Below are positions 50,348 to 59,425 of a DNA stretch of 64,000 bases, piece by piece. Within the stretch, counting starts at the first letter, position 1; every line of letters starts with the position of its first letter. The position numbers and the translations under genes are program-made. Location: the NCBI RefSeq assembly GCF_003335105.1, contig NZ_QFWQ01000002.1, positions 124,001 to 188,000 on the forward strand. The letters are read 5' to 3'. The notes beneath the pieces are model-generated. The model did not search any database, had not been told where the DNA came from, and saw nothing but the letters and a program-made list of their open reading frames with translations. This stretch comes from Rhodanobacter denitrificans (GTDB taxonomy: Bacteria; Pseudomonadota; Gammaproteobacteria; Xanthomonadales; Rhodanobacteraceae).

Positions 50348-51613
50348 TCACACCGAGCGCGTCGCCTCCACCGGCGGCACCGCGGCGGCGCGCCGGGCTG
50401 GACCGAGCACGGCCAGCTGGCCGAGCAGCCACAGCAACACCGCGCCGACTGCGAGCACCCATAACGGCATCCGCGGCAGTTCGTAGTGCGTCATCAACGA
50501 CAAGTTCGCAGCCACGCCGAGTGCCACGCCCAGCACCACGCCGAAGCCGACGATCAGCGCGTTCTCCGTCTGGAAATAACTCAGGATGTCGCCGCGCGTT
50601 GCGCCCAGCGCACGTCGCACGCCGATCGAGCGGCGCCGCTGACCGACCCAGAAGCTGCTCAGTCCCACGATGCCGCCGGCGGTCGCCAGCAGCAGCAAGG
50701 CGCACATCGCGCCCATCATGATCGCCACGCCGCGATCGGTGGCGTAGGCCTTCGCGCGTGCCTGCGCCAGCGTGACCACGCCGTCTTCCGGGCTGATCAG
50801 GCGCATGCGGTTCTGCGCGAGCAGGGCGGCCGGTGCCGACTGCAGCAACGCGACCAGTTGGCCAGGTTGCGCACGCACCAGATAGACCACCCCGCCGGCA
50901 TAGGCCGCCCCGTCGTCGGCGCTGGCGTAGCGCGCCGGCACCAGCACCGTGTCCTCATCGATCGATCGCGTGCTGCTGCCCGCGTAACTGCCTTGCAGCC
51001 GATCGACCACGCCGATGATCGTGCTCGGGCCGTCGTCCCTGAGGTAGACGCGCTGGCCCACGGCCGCGCCATCGGGGAAAAGCTTGTGGGCCAGGTCGCG
51101 CGTGATGATGATGACCGCCGGCACCACCTTGTCGTAGGGGCCGAGACTGCCGATCTCGTCGGCGCGGAAGTTGCGGCCGGCCACCAGCGCGATGCCGAAC
51201 GTGTCGATCGCATGCTCGTCGGCAAAATAGGAAAGCGCCAGCTGCAGCTTCTTCTGCTCGACCCGCTGCTTGATGCGCACCAGCCCGCCGCCGCCCTCCT
51301 GCATCGGGTAGGCCTGGCTGGCAAACGCATCGCGCACGCCCGGCAACTTGCGCAAGGTCGCCAGGTCGGCCAGCATCTGCGCGTGGATGTGCGGCACGTC
51401 CGGCCGGCCGATCCACTGGTTGTTGATGACGAACAAATGCGCCTCGTCGGTGCCGCTTGGGCGCGACAGGTGCACTACCCGCGTCTTGACGATGAACAGC
51501 GCGTTGCTGACCACCGCCAGGGTCAGCGCGATCTGCAGCACGATCAGCAGCGTGGCCATCTTGTGCCGGCGCAGCGCGGCAAGGATCGGGCGTATCTGCA
51601 TCGTCGTGTTCAT
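50348..51613 (-). CDS. MacB/FtsX-type ABC permease 2
   Basis: A 421-residue membrane protein with one N-terminal TM helix (MATLLIVLQIALTLAVVSNALF), a large periplasmic MacB-like domain (about residues 50-290) and three C-terminal TM helices of the FtsX domain (GVRRALGATRGDILSYFQTENALIVGFGVVLG). Such proteins transmit ATP-driven motion to the periplasm rather than forming a channel. The start ATG 51613 overlaps the stop of the upstream permease (ATGA). No ABC ATPase or membrane-fusion protein is adjacent. Confidence 0.85.
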   Translation of the reverse strand: MNTTMQIRPILAALRRHKMATLLIVLQIALTLAVVSNALFIVKTRVVHLSRPSGTDEAHLFVINNQWIGRPDVPHIHAQMLADLATLRKLPGVRDAFASQAYPMQEGGGGLVRIKQRVEQKKLQLALSYFADEHAIDTFGIALVAGRNFRADEIGSLGPYDKVVPAVIIITRDLAHKLFPDGAAVGQRVYLRDDGPSTIIGVVDRLQGSYAGSSTRSIDEDTVLVPARYASADDGAAYAGGVVYLVRAQPGQLVALLQSAPAALLAQNRMRLISPEDGVVTLAQARAKAYATDRGVAIMMGAMCALLLLATAGGIVGLSSFWVGQRRRSIGVRRALGATRGDILSYFQTENALIVGFGVVLGVALGVAANLSLMTHYELPRMPLWVLAVGAVLLWLLGQLAVLGPARRAAAVPPVEATRSV

Positions 51614-52938
51614 CCGTTGGACTTCAGCTGCCATGCCGGCTGCACCTGGGCGGCGCGCCAGGTGGGATACAGCGCGGCGATCAAGCTGGCGAGCACCGCT
51701 ACCAGTACGGTGAGCAGGAACAGTGACGCATCCAGCCGCGCCAGACGGGCAATCTCCGGTTCGAACACCTTGCCGATGCCGGCCATGCCCAGCGCCGTCA
51801 GCAGCAATCCCAAAACACCGCCGGCCAACCCGATCGCCGCCGCCTCGGTCAGGAACTGGCGATAGATCGCTCCGCGCGACGCGCCCAGTGCGCGCCGCAC
51901 GCCGATCTCCGGCGCGCGACGCATGAAGCGGGCCAGCATCAGGCCGATCACGTTGACGAGGCAGATCAGCAGGAAGCTCACCGAAACGATCAGCGACAAC
52001 GCCGACGATTTCGGTATCACGTTGAAGCTGTCCTGGTGCAGCCACTGCATGACGTCGGACAGGCGCACGTTCGGTGGCCAGCCGAAACGGCCGAGGCGCT
52101 GCTGCTCAGCCGCGTAGTTGCGCAACCAGTCACGGTAACGCGCCGCGTCGGCACGCGCGGGCAGTTCCACCCAGGCCACGATCCACGCACATTCGCTGTG
52201 CAGGACGCTGTTCCAGTCCGGCAGGTCGGGATCGACCGTATTCGTGCTGCAATAGAACTGGCCCGAGGTGGCTTTCTGCAGATCGATGGCGCGGCTGAAC
52301 GGGAGATAGAGTTGCCGCGGATGGCCAAAGGCATCGAACGTGCTCATCACGTCGAAGAAGCGCGGGCGTGGCTCCCAGTCGTCCAGCACGCCGACGATGC
52401 GATAGACATGCGCGTCCAGGTTGATCTCGCGACCCACGCTGTCGGCGCCGCCGAACAGTTTCTGGTTGAGCGCGCTGCTGATGACGGCCACCGACGCGCG
52501 CTGGTCGTCGTCATGGGCCGACCAGCCGCCGCCGTAGCGGAACCGCGCGTCGAACATCGCGAAGAAATCGCTGCTGACCGCATCGCCTTCCTGCGGGGAC
52601 GGCTGCTGCCGCGCGTCGTCCGGCAGCACGGTCCACTTGCTGCCGTAGATCAGCACCTGACGCCGCGCCTGCCGCGCGTGCAGCAGCGCCACGGCATCGG
52701 TGTAGCTGAGCATGATCGGCGGCTCGCCCTTCCAGTTGTGCGCCGGGCCGAAGTTGTCGATCTGCGGCACGAACAGCTGGCCGGATTTCCACGGGATCGG
52801 GTCGGCCGCGGCGGCGCGGAACACTGCGAAGGAGACCATGCAGGTGGCCACGCCGCAGCCCATCAGCAGCACCACCAGCGCCGTCAGCGCCTTGCTGCGC
52901 CGGCAACTGCGCAGCGCCAGATCGAAGTAATAAGTCAA
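51610..52938 (-). CDS. MacB/FtsX-type ABC permease 1
   Basis: A paralogue of the downstream permease, about 442 residues. TM1 (LTALVVLLMGCGVATCMVSFAVF), a periplasmic domain, then the FtsX core (LLICLVNVIGLMLARFMRRAPEIGVRRALGASRGAIYRQFLTEA) and two more TM helices. I place the start at the TTG 52938 (TTGTTG after GGGGGAGG), which puts the protein at LTYYFDLALRS as in related permeases. No nearby ATPase completes the transporter in this window. The kinase genes upstream may sense the same signal, which is common for such pairs. Confidence 0.83.
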   Translation of the reverse strand: MTYYFDLALRSCRRSKALTALVVLLMGCGVATCMVSFAVFRAAAADPIPWKSGQLFVPQIDNFGPAHNWKGEPPIMLSYTDAVALLHARQARRQVLIYGSKWTVLPDDARQQPSPQEGDAVSSDFFAMFDARFRYGGGWSAHDDDQRASVAVISSALNQKLFGGADSVGREINLDAHVYRIVGVLDDWEPRPRFFDVMSTFDAFGHPRQLYLPFSRAIDLQKATSGQFYCSTNTVDPDLPDWNSVLHSECAWIVAWVELPARADAARYRDWLRNYAAEQQRLGRFGWPPNVRLSDVMQWLHQDSFNVIPKSSALSLIVSVSFLLICLVNVIGLMLARFMRRAPEIGVRRALGASRGAIYRQFLTEAAAIGLAGGVLGLLLTALGMAGIGKVFEPEIARLARLDASLFLLTVLVAVLASLIAALYPTWRAAQVQPAWQLKSNG

Positions 52939-52975
52939 CAAGCCTCCCCCCGAGCGGCCATGCGAAACGGCCGGG

Positions 52976-54538
52976 CTAACTGCTGTTCCTGGTCGCCCCC
53001 AGCGCATTGCGCAGCGCGCGCAGCAGCGCCTGGGTGGTGACCGGTTTGTCGACCACGTACAAATGCTGCAGCGGCGGCAGTTCGTGCAGGTCCGGCGCGG
53101 CGCCGGCGCGGGCCAGCAGCACCACCGCGCCGCCGTAGCCCCGTTCGACCAGAGCGGCCAGCGTGCGCACGCCGGTGAAAAGGTTCATGTCCGCGTCCAG
53201 CACCACCATGTCGGGCAGGCCGGCAGCCTCGATCCACTGCAGCGCCGCGGTGCCGCTCTGGCTGGCGTGCGCCTGGTAGCCCCAGGCATCCAGCGTATCG
53301 GCCAGCAGGGACAGTTGACCGGCCTCCTCCACCACCACCAGCACATTCTCGGCTGAGCCCTCCAGGTTGTCCTGGTCGTCCATCTGCTCGTCGGCGCCAG
53401 CCGGTGCCTCCAGCGGGAGGTAAAGATCGAAACGGCTGCCGCGGCCCGGCTCGCTGCCCACCCGCATCACGCCGCCATGGCTGGTGACGATGCGCTTGCA
53501 CGAGAGCAGGCCGAGCCCGGTACCGGCTTCCTTGGTCGTGAAGAACGGCTCGAACAGGCGCTCCCTCACCGCCGGCTCCATCCCCGGTCCGTCATCGATC
53601 ACGCTGATGCACAGGTAGCAGCACTGCCGCGATGGTTCGCCTGGCCGGAAGAAGTCTTCCGCCGGCTGGACCCGCGCGGCCTCGACGCGCAGATGGCCAC
53701 CGCCGGGCATTGCCTGGATCGCGTTCAGGCACAGGTTGAGCAGGCACTGCTGCAGTTCGGTATGGTTGCCTTCGAACGTCAGTTCCGGGTCGTCGATGGC
53801 CAGCTCCATCGTCACCGTACGCGGCACGCTGCCCTGCATCAGCAGGTCGAACGCGCTGAACAGCGCACCCAGCCGGACCTGCTCCGCGCGACGCGCGCCC
53901 CTGGCGAAGGACAGCATCGAGTGCACCATGTCCAGGCCGCGCTTGCCGCAGTCGCGCACCAGCTTGCCCAGCCGGGCCAGACGCGGATCGTGCTGGTAGT
54001 CCTGCAGGCTGTCGCCGACCAGCAGCAGCGGCTGCAGCAGGTTGCGCAGGTCGTGGCTGAGGCCGCCGGCGAGCATCGCCAGGCTCTCGAAACGCTGCGC
54101 GCGGATCAGCTCCGCCTCGGCGGCGCGCCTGGCCCGGCGCGCCTCGGCCTCGTCGAGGGCACGCCGCACGGCGCTGGCCAGCCGGGCCGGGTTCTGCTTC
54201 AGGATGTAGTCGGTGGCGCCGTTGCGCAGGGCCTCGATCGCCGCCTCCTCGCCCAGCGTGGCGGAAACGAAGATGAACGGCAGGTCTTCGTCGCGCTGGC
54301 GCAGCAGTTCCAGCGCATGCTGGCCGGAGAACCCGGGGATGCTGAGGTCCGACAACACGATGTGCGGCTTGAACTCGTCCAGCGCGGTGACGAAATGCGC
54401 CTCGTCGTCGACCAGCCGCGCCTCGTAGTCGATCCGGTCGGCATCGAGCTCGGCCAGCACCAGCTCGGCATCGAGCTGGCTGTCCTCGACCTGAAGCACG
54501 CGAACGTTTGGCAATGTCTGTCGCTGCCGGTTTGGCAT
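52976..54538 (-). CDS. Hybrid sensor: receiver - histidine kinase - receiver
   Basis: A cytoplasmic protein of 520 residues without TM helices. REC1 (RVLQVEDSQLDAELV) has phosphoacceptor Asp64 (VLSDLSIPG) and Lys114. HisKA: GGLSHDLRNLLQPLLLVGDSL with His162. The HATPase has NLCLNAIQAMPGG, DDGPGMEPAVRERLFEPFFTTK and GTGLGLLSCKRIV. The C-terminal REC2 has VLDADMNLFTG and VVDKPVT, but its N-terminal acidic pair is degenerate (VLVVVEEAGQ). The start at 54538 precedes REC1; earlier in-frame starts would add unsupported residues. An internal phosphorelay fed by the upstream response regulator and kinase is likely. Confidence 0.87.
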   Translation of the reverse strand: MPNRQRQTLPNVRVLQVEDSQLDAELVLAELDADRIDYEARLVDDEAHFVTALDEFKPHIVLSDLSIPGFSGQHALELLRQRDEDLPFIFVSATLGEEAAIEALRNGATDYILKQNPARLASAVRRALDEAEARRARRAAEAELIRAQRFESLAMLAGGLSHDLRNLLQPLLLVGDSLQDYQHDPRLARLGKLVRDCGKRGLDMVHSMLSFARGARRAEQVRLGALFSAFDLLMQGSVPRTVTMELAIDDPELTFEGNHTELQQCLLNLCLNAIQAMPGGGHLRVEAARVQPAEDFFRPGEPSRQCCYLCISVIDDGPGMEPAVRERLFEPFFTTKEAGTGLGLLSCKRIVTSHGGVMRVGSEPGRGSRFDLYLPLEAPAGADEQMDDQDNLEGSAENVLVVVEEAGQLSLLADTLDAWGYQAHASQSGTAALQWIEAAGLPDMVVLDADMNLFTGVRTLAALVERGYGGAVVLLARAGAAPDLHELPPLQHLYVVDKPVTTQALLRALRNALGATRNSS

Positions 54539-54627
54539 AGGAATTCCCGCGACTGCCCGATTGATCTGCACCTGCCTGCCCGCGAGCCAAGGTAACGCGC
54601 GGGCAGGTCCCGTCATGGATTCCGCGT

Positions 54628-55074
54628 TCAGTCCTGCTCCGGCGCCTGGTTCAACACGGCCCAGAATTGCCCCAGCGTGCGCACCGCATCGAAGAACTGG
54701 TCCACGTCGACCGGCTTGATCACGTATGCGTTGGCGCCCAGGTCCCAGCTGCGTGCCAGATCGCTTTCTTCGCGCGAGGACGACAGGATCACCACCGGGA
54801 TGCGCCGCAGCCTTTCGTCGCCGCGCATCGCGGTCAGCACGTCGAGCCCGTTCATGCGCGGCATCTTGATGTCCAGCAGCACCACCGCCGGATCGCCCGG
54901 CTCGCGCGAATCCCACGCGCCGCGGCCGTGGAGGTAGTCCATGCATTCCACGCCGTCTTCCACGTGCACCACCGGGTTGGCCAGATGTGCCTCGTTCAGC
55001 GCATCGATCGCCATCTCGGCGTCGGCCACACTGTCTTCCACCAGCAGGATGGTGCGCAGGTCTCTCTTGTTCAT
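54628..55074 (-). CDS. Single-domain response regulator
   Basis: A stand-alone CheY/Rcp1-like receiver of 148 residues. The acidic pocket is Glu13-Asp14 (ILLVEDS), the phosphoacceptor is Asp68 (VVLLDIKMPRMNG) and the switch Lys is Lys120 (AYVIKPVD). There is no output domain. The start ATG 55074 overlaps the stop of the kinase gene upstream (ATGA), so the two are translated together. It probably shuttles phosphate between the sensor kinase and the hybrid protein downstream. Confidence 0.9.
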   Translation of the reverse strand: MNKRDLRTILLVEDSVADAEMAIDALNEAHLANPVVHVEDGVECMDYLHGRGAWDSREPGDPAVVLLDIKMPRMNGLDVLTAMRGDERLRRIPVVILSSSREESDLARSWDLGANAYVIKPVDVDQFFDAVRTLGQFWAVLNQAPEQD

Positions 55075-56927
55075 GCTCGACTCTCGGTGCGTGCTCCGGA
55101 CACATCGGTGGCCGGCAGCGAAAAGTGGAAACGGGCGCCCTGCCCCGGCTCGGCCTCGGCCCATACCCGACCGCCGTGGCGGGCCACGATCCGCCGCACA
55201 TTGGCCAGGCCGATCCCGTTGCCCGGGAATTCCGAGGCGCGATGCAGGCGCTGGAACACGCCGAACAGCTTGTCAGCGTACTGCATGTCGAACCCCGCGC
55301 CATTGTCGGCCACGGTGAATACGTAATCGCCGTTGCGCCCTCGCCGCACGCTCACCTCGATCTGCGCCACCTCGCAGTGGCCGGTGTACTTGACCGCATT
55401 GCTGAGCAGGTTCTGCCATACCGTGCGCAGCATGTTCTCATCGCCGATCACCATCGGCAACGGCGCGATGCTCCACACGATGCGCCGGTCCTCCACCCCT
55501 GTCTCGGCCAGCACGCGCGCTTCCTCGGCCAGCGACTGCATGTCCACTGCCTGCAGCCGCAGCGCGCCGCGGCCGAGCCGGGAGAACACCAGCAGGTCGT
55601 CGATCAGCACGGCCATGCGCTGGGCCGAACTGGCGATCACCTCGATGTAGTGGCCGCCCTTTTCGTCCAGGCGGTCGCCGAGGTGCTGCTCCAGCTTGCG
55701 TGCGAATCCGGCGATATGGCGCAACGGCGCGCGCAGGTCGTGCGAGACCGAGTAACTGAACGCCTCCAGCTCGCGGTTGACGTCGGAAATCTGGGCTACC
55801 TTGCCTTCGAGCTGGTGATTGAGCTCGATGATCTTCTGTTCCGCCAGCGCACGCGTGGTGACATCGCTCACCGTGAGCAACAACGCATGCACGTTGGTGT
55901 CCTGCTGCAGGCGTCGCGCATTGATCACCACGTGCCGGTCGACGCCGTCGGCAGTGCGCTGGACCATGTCGTAATCCCACAGCTCGCGGTCCCGCAGCAG
56001 CACGTCGCTCAGACGCTGCAGCAGCACGCTGTCGCCCCAGGCGCCGTTGCCGATCTGCGCCAGCGGCACCGCCCGCTGCCGTGGATCGACGCCGTACAGC
56101 TCGCCGAATGCGTTGTTCACCAGCAGGCTGTTCAACTCCTCGTCGAACAGCGCGATCGGCTCGCGCACGGACTGGAAGATCATCTGCGAGCGCAGCACCG
56201 CGCGGCCCTCGCGGGTCTCGGCCAGCTGGCGCCGGCCGATCTGCCGTTCGGAGGTGATCACGATGATGACCAGCAGCACGAGCTGCGCCAGCGCGGTGAC
56301 GGCGAGCGCGACATGCCCGTTGAAGGACTGCCGCGCGACTTCGGCCTGGCGCTGCTTCAGCAGATCCTCCTCGTTCCTGGCGATGCCGGCGATCTTGTCG
56401 CTCATGCCGAACAGGTCGTCGCCGTCGCGCAGCGATTGCCGCGCGCCGGCCGGGTCGCCGTGCCGCATCCGGTCCAGCGCCCGGTCCATGAAGGCGATGC
56501 GGCCGGCGACGCTGCCGCCCAGCGCACCGAGTCCGGCCTGCTGCTCGGCGTTGTCGCGCGTCATCAGGCGCAGTTGCTGCATCAGCTGCGGCGCCTCCTG
56601 GCTGGCGCGCGCGGCGCGCTTGCGGGTAGCGTCGCTCTCGTCACCGTCCAGCAGCCGGTAGGTGGCCGCCTCGCTGTCGTGCACGACGTAGGCCACATGG
56701 TAGACCAGCGATCTCACCGCGACCGAATGGCCCACCCAGTCCGTGGCGTACTCGGTACTGCGTGCGCTCTCGCGCGTGACGAAGTAGGGCAGGCCGACGA
56801 TGATCAGCATCGCCAGCAGCAGGCCGGCGGTACGCCAGCGCATGATGCCCCTGGTTTTCATGCCGCTCGCCGCATCGGCAGGTTCGCCCCGGAAGGTCTC
56901 CGGGGCATTCTTGCATGATTCATTCAC
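55071..56927 (-). CDS. Membrane sensor histidine kinase with CHASE3-like and PAS domains
   Basis: A 618-residue kinase. TM1 (WRTAGLLLAMLIIVGLPYFV), a helical periplasmic CHASE3-like domain of about 170 residues, TM2 (HVALAVTALAQLVLLVIIVITSE), a PAS domain (SVREPIALFDEELNSLLVNNAFGELYG), a coiled linker, HisKA (AFSYSVSHDLRAPLRHIAGFA) and HATPase (WQNLLSNAVKYTG, VADNGAGFDM, GNGIGLANVRRIV). It is of the phytochrome-like kinase group that pairs with Rcp1-type regulators, which fits the overlapping single-domain regulator. The signal is unknown. An ATG at 56861 is an alternative start. Confidence 0.88.
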   Translation of the reverse strand: MNESCKNAPETFRGEPADAASGMKTRGIMRWRTAGLLLAMLIIVGLPYFVTRESARSTEYATDWVGHSVAVRSLVYHVAYVVHDSEAATYRLLDGDESDATRKRAARASQEAPQLMQQLRLMTRDNAEQQAGLGALGGSVAGRIAFMDRALDRMRHGDPAGARQSLRDGDDLFGMSDKIAGIARNEEDLLKQRQAEVARQSFNGHVALAVTALAQLVLLVIIVITSERQIGRRQLAETREGRAVLRSQMIFQSVREPIALFDEELNSLLVNNAFGELYGVDPRQRAVPLAQIGNGAWGDSVLLQRLSDVLLRDRELWDYDMVQRTADGVDRHVVINARRLQQDTNVHALLLTVSDVTTRALAEQKIIELNHQLEGKVAQISDVNRELEAFSYSVSHDLRAPLRHIAGFARKLEQHLGDRLDEKGGHYIEVIASSAQRMAVLIDDLLVFSRLGRGALRLQAVDMQSLAEEARVLAETGVEDRRIVWSIAPLPMVIGDENMLRTVWQNLLSNAVKYTGHCEVAQIEVSVRRGRNGDYVFTVADNGAGFDMQYADKLFGVFQRLHRASEFPGNGIGLANVRRIVARHGGRVWAEAEPGQGARFHFSLPATDVSGARTESRA

Positions 56928-56955
56928 GCCGCGCCCACGGGGCAGCCGGCATCGC

Positions 56956-59298
56956 TCATCCGCCGTAGCGGCTCATCGCCGTTGGTCGCGCCGCCACCGC
57001 GCTGCCCCACTCCCGATTCGGTTCGGCCTGCATGGTGAAATGCAATTCGCCGCCGGCCACGATCTCGCCCTGGCGCAAGTACGTGCGATCCAGCGGCTTG
57101 CCGTTGAGGGTCACCGCGCCGACGTACGGATGGGCGTCGTCCAGAGGCGCGGCGCTGACCGTGAACGTGCGGCCGTTAGCGAGGTGGATCGCCGCCTTCG
57201 CCACGAACGGCCGGCCGAGCGCGTACTCGTCGCTGGCCGGCGTCACCGGATAGAAGCCGAGCGCGCTGAACACATACCAGGCCGACATCTGGCCGAGGTC
57301 GTCGTTGCCGGCGAGGCCGTCCGGGCGCGCGGCGTACTGGCTGTCCATGATCTGCTTCAGCCGTGCTTGCGTCTTCCACGGCGCGCCGGCGTAGTCGTAG
57401 AGGTAGGCGATGTGGTGGCTTGGCTCGTTGCCGTGCGCGTACCAGCCGATCAGGCCGGTGATGTCTTCGACATTCTTGAAATGGCTCGGGTCGACCTTCG
57501 CCTCGAACAGTGCGTCGAGCTTGGCCACGAATTTCGTATCGCCGCCCATCGCGCCGATCAGCCCGGCGACGTCCTGCGGCACGTACCAGGAATACTGCCA
57601 GGCGTTGCCCTCGGTGTAGTCGCTGCCATAGCCGGCGGCTTCCGGGTCGAACGGTTCGCGGAACTTGCCGTCGCTGAGTCGCGCGCGCATGAAGCCGGTC
57701 TGCGGATCCCAGGCGTGGCGCCAGTTCCCCGCCCGCTTCGTGAACGTGGCGGCGACGCCGGCCTTGCCCATTGCCTTGGCCATCTGTGCCAGCGACCAGT
57801 CGTCGTAGGCGTATTCCAGCGTCTTGGAGGCGGCCTCGGGCTCCTTGTCGATCGGCACGTAGCCGAGCTTCATGTAATCGGCCAGGTCGCCGTACGGGCC
57901 GTAGCTGGCGCTGGCCACCATCGCCGCGAGTGCCTTGTCCGCGTCGAAGCCGCGCACGCCCTTGACGTAGGCGTCGGCGATCACCGGCACCGCGTGGTAG
58001 CCGATCATGCACCAGGTCTCCAGCCCCTGGTATGCCCACACCGGCAGGATGCCGAACGGGCTGGCCTCGCGCGCGGCGATCAGCGAGCGGACGAAATCGG
58101 TGCTGCGCGCGGGGTGCAGCAACGCCATCAGCGGCTGCTGCGCGCGGTAGACGTCCCACAGCGACCAGGTGGAATGGAACTCGAAACCGTCCGCGCGGTG
58201 CACCGCATGGTCCGGCCCGCGGTACTCGCCGTTGACGTCCATGCTCAGCGTGGGCGACAGCATGGCGTGGTACAGCGCGGTATAGAACTGCGTCTTCGCA
58301 GTCTTCGGCGCCTCCACGTCGATTACCGCCAGCGCCTTGTCCCAGGCCGCGGCCGCCTCGGCGCGGCGGGCGTCGAAATCCCAGCCGGTGCCGTCGTGGT
58401 CAAGGTTGGCCACGGCGTTCGCCTCGCTCACCGGCGAGATCGCCACCTTCACTTCCAGCGGCCGCTTCAGCTGGCCGAAGTCGAACGCACCGACCAGCGC
58501 GCGGCCGTCCTGCGCATCGCGGTCCTCGGCCTGGTTGCCCGGCCCCTTGAAGCCCTTGTAGGTGATGTCGGTCTCGCGGTTGTACAGCTCGCGCGAGGTC
58601 ATCGGCTGCGAGAAGCGCATGGCGAAGCACAGCTCGCGACCCGGCGCCCAGCCGCGGGTGGTGCGGCAACCGGTGACGGTGCCGTCGGCATGCACGCGCA
58701 GGCTGGCCCACAGCACCTTGCCGGGGTAGTCGTAGATGCTCGGGCGCAGGTCCAGCAGCACGTGCGCGGGCTTGCCGGCCGGAAAGGTGTAGCGGTGCCA
58801 GCCGATCCGGCGCCCTGCGGTGAGTTCGGCGCGCACGCCGTAATCGCTCAGCGTCACCGCGTAGTAGCCGGCCTGCACCACCTCGCTGTCGTGCGAGAAG
58901 CGCGAGCGGTAGCCGCTGCATGGAGCGGCCGGGTCGCCCGGTTCCAGCCGCACGTCGCCGGCGATCGGCATCACCAGCACGTCGCCCAGGTCCGAATGGC
59001 CGGAGCCGGAGAAGTGGGTATGCGAGAACCCCATGATGCTGCTGTCGCCATACTGGTAGCCGGCGGCCCACTTGTAGGCATGCTTGAAGTCGGGCATCGC
59101 GGTGTCCGGCGACAGCTGGATCATGCCGAACGGCACCGTGGCGCCGGGAAAGGTGTGGCCGTCGCCGCCCGTGCCGATGCGCGGGTCGACCTCGCCGGCG
59201 TGGCCCGCCGCGGCATGCGCGGCGACCGGCGCGAGGGCGGCGGCGCCGAGCGCGGCGGCGAGCAGAAGGGAAAACGGGGCATGCAAGCGGGCGGTCAT
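56956..59298 (-). CDS. GH92 family alpha-1,2-mannosidase, secreted
   Basis: A calcium-dependent exo-alpha-mannosidase of 780 residues. A signal peptide (SLLLAAALGAAALAPVAAHA) is followed by the N-terminal beta-sandwich (VDPRIGTGGDGHTFPGATVPFGMIQLSPDT), then an (alpha/alpha)6 catalytic domain. The conserved HGNEPSHHIAYLY holds the likely general acid Glu625, and GNDDLGQMSAWYV holds the Asp pair (about 666/667) of the general base/calcium site. It would release mannose from N-glycan or mannan chains in the periplasm or outside. It is divergent from a LacI-type regulator with a matching operator in front of each gene. Confidence 0.93.
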   Translation of the reverse strand: MTARLHAPFSLLLAAALGAAALAPVAAHAAAGHAGEVDPRIGTGGDGHTFPGATVPFGMIQLSPDTAMPDFKHAYKWAAGYQYGDSSIMGFSHTHFSGSGHSDLGDVLVMPIAGDVRLEPGDPAAPCSGYRSRFSHDSEVVQAGYYAVTLSDYGVRAELTAGRRIGWHRYTFPAGKPAHVLLDLRPSIYDYPGKVLWASLRVHADGTVTGCRTTRGWAPGRELCFAMRFSQPMTSRELYNRETDITYKGFKGPGNQAEDRDAQDGRALVGAFDFGQLKRPLEVKVAISPVSEANAVANLDHDGTGWDFDARRAEAAAAWDKALAVIDVEAPKTAKTQFYTALYHAMLSPTLSMDVNGEYRGPDHAVHRADGFEFHSTWSLWDVYRAQQPLMALLHPARSTDFVRSLIAAREASPFGILPVWAYQGLETWCMIGYHAVPVIADAYVKGVRGFDADKALAAMVASASYGPYGDLADYMKLGYVPIDKEPEAASKTLEYAYDDWSLAQMAKAMGKAGVAATFTKRAGNWRHAWDPQTGFMRARLSDGKFREPFDPEAAGYGSDYTEGNAWQYSWYVPQDVAGLIGAMGGDTKFVAKLDALFEAKVDPSHFKNVEDITGLIGWYAHGNEPSHHIAYLYDYAGAPWKTQARLKQIMDSQYAARPDGLAGNDDLGQMSAWYVFSALGFYPVTPASDEYALGRPFVAKAAIHLANGRTFTVSAAPLDDAHPYVGAVTLNGKPLDRTYLRQGEIVAGGELHFTMQAEPNREWGSAVAARPTAMSRYGG

Positions 59299-59309
59299 CT
59301 GGGCTACCT

Positions 59310-59322
59310 TTTGGAACGATCC
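59310..59322. promoter_or_regulatory. LacI-type operator proximal to GH92
   Basis: TTTGGAACGATCC, 12 bases upstream of the GH92 start. It shares the core with the site at 59397-59412 in inverted orientation; binding here would block initiation or elongation of the GH92 transcript. Confidence 0.65.
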
Positions 59323-59396
59323 GGCGGCACGCTAACACCCGTTGGCGGACAAGGCATGTTGCGCCGCGTCGTGCTTAAAAGCGTCGATAAGCTAAT

Positions 59397-59412
59397 TTTG
59401 GATCGTTCCAAA
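59397..59412. promoter_or_regulatory. LacI-type operator proximal to the regulator
   Basis: TTTGGATCGTTCCAAA, a 16-base near-perfect palindrome with central CG, 13 bases upstream of the regulator ATG. Together with 59310-59322 it could support looping over about 90 bases. Confidence 0.75.
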
Positions 59413-59425
59413 CCGGTAAAACCGC

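Larger units (their letters stand above)
59299..59425. other. Divergent promoter region of the mannose locus
   Basis: 127 bases between the GH92 gene and its LacI-type regulator. It carries the two operators described separately, one close to each start codon. A -35/-10 pair is not clear. Confidence 0.55.
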
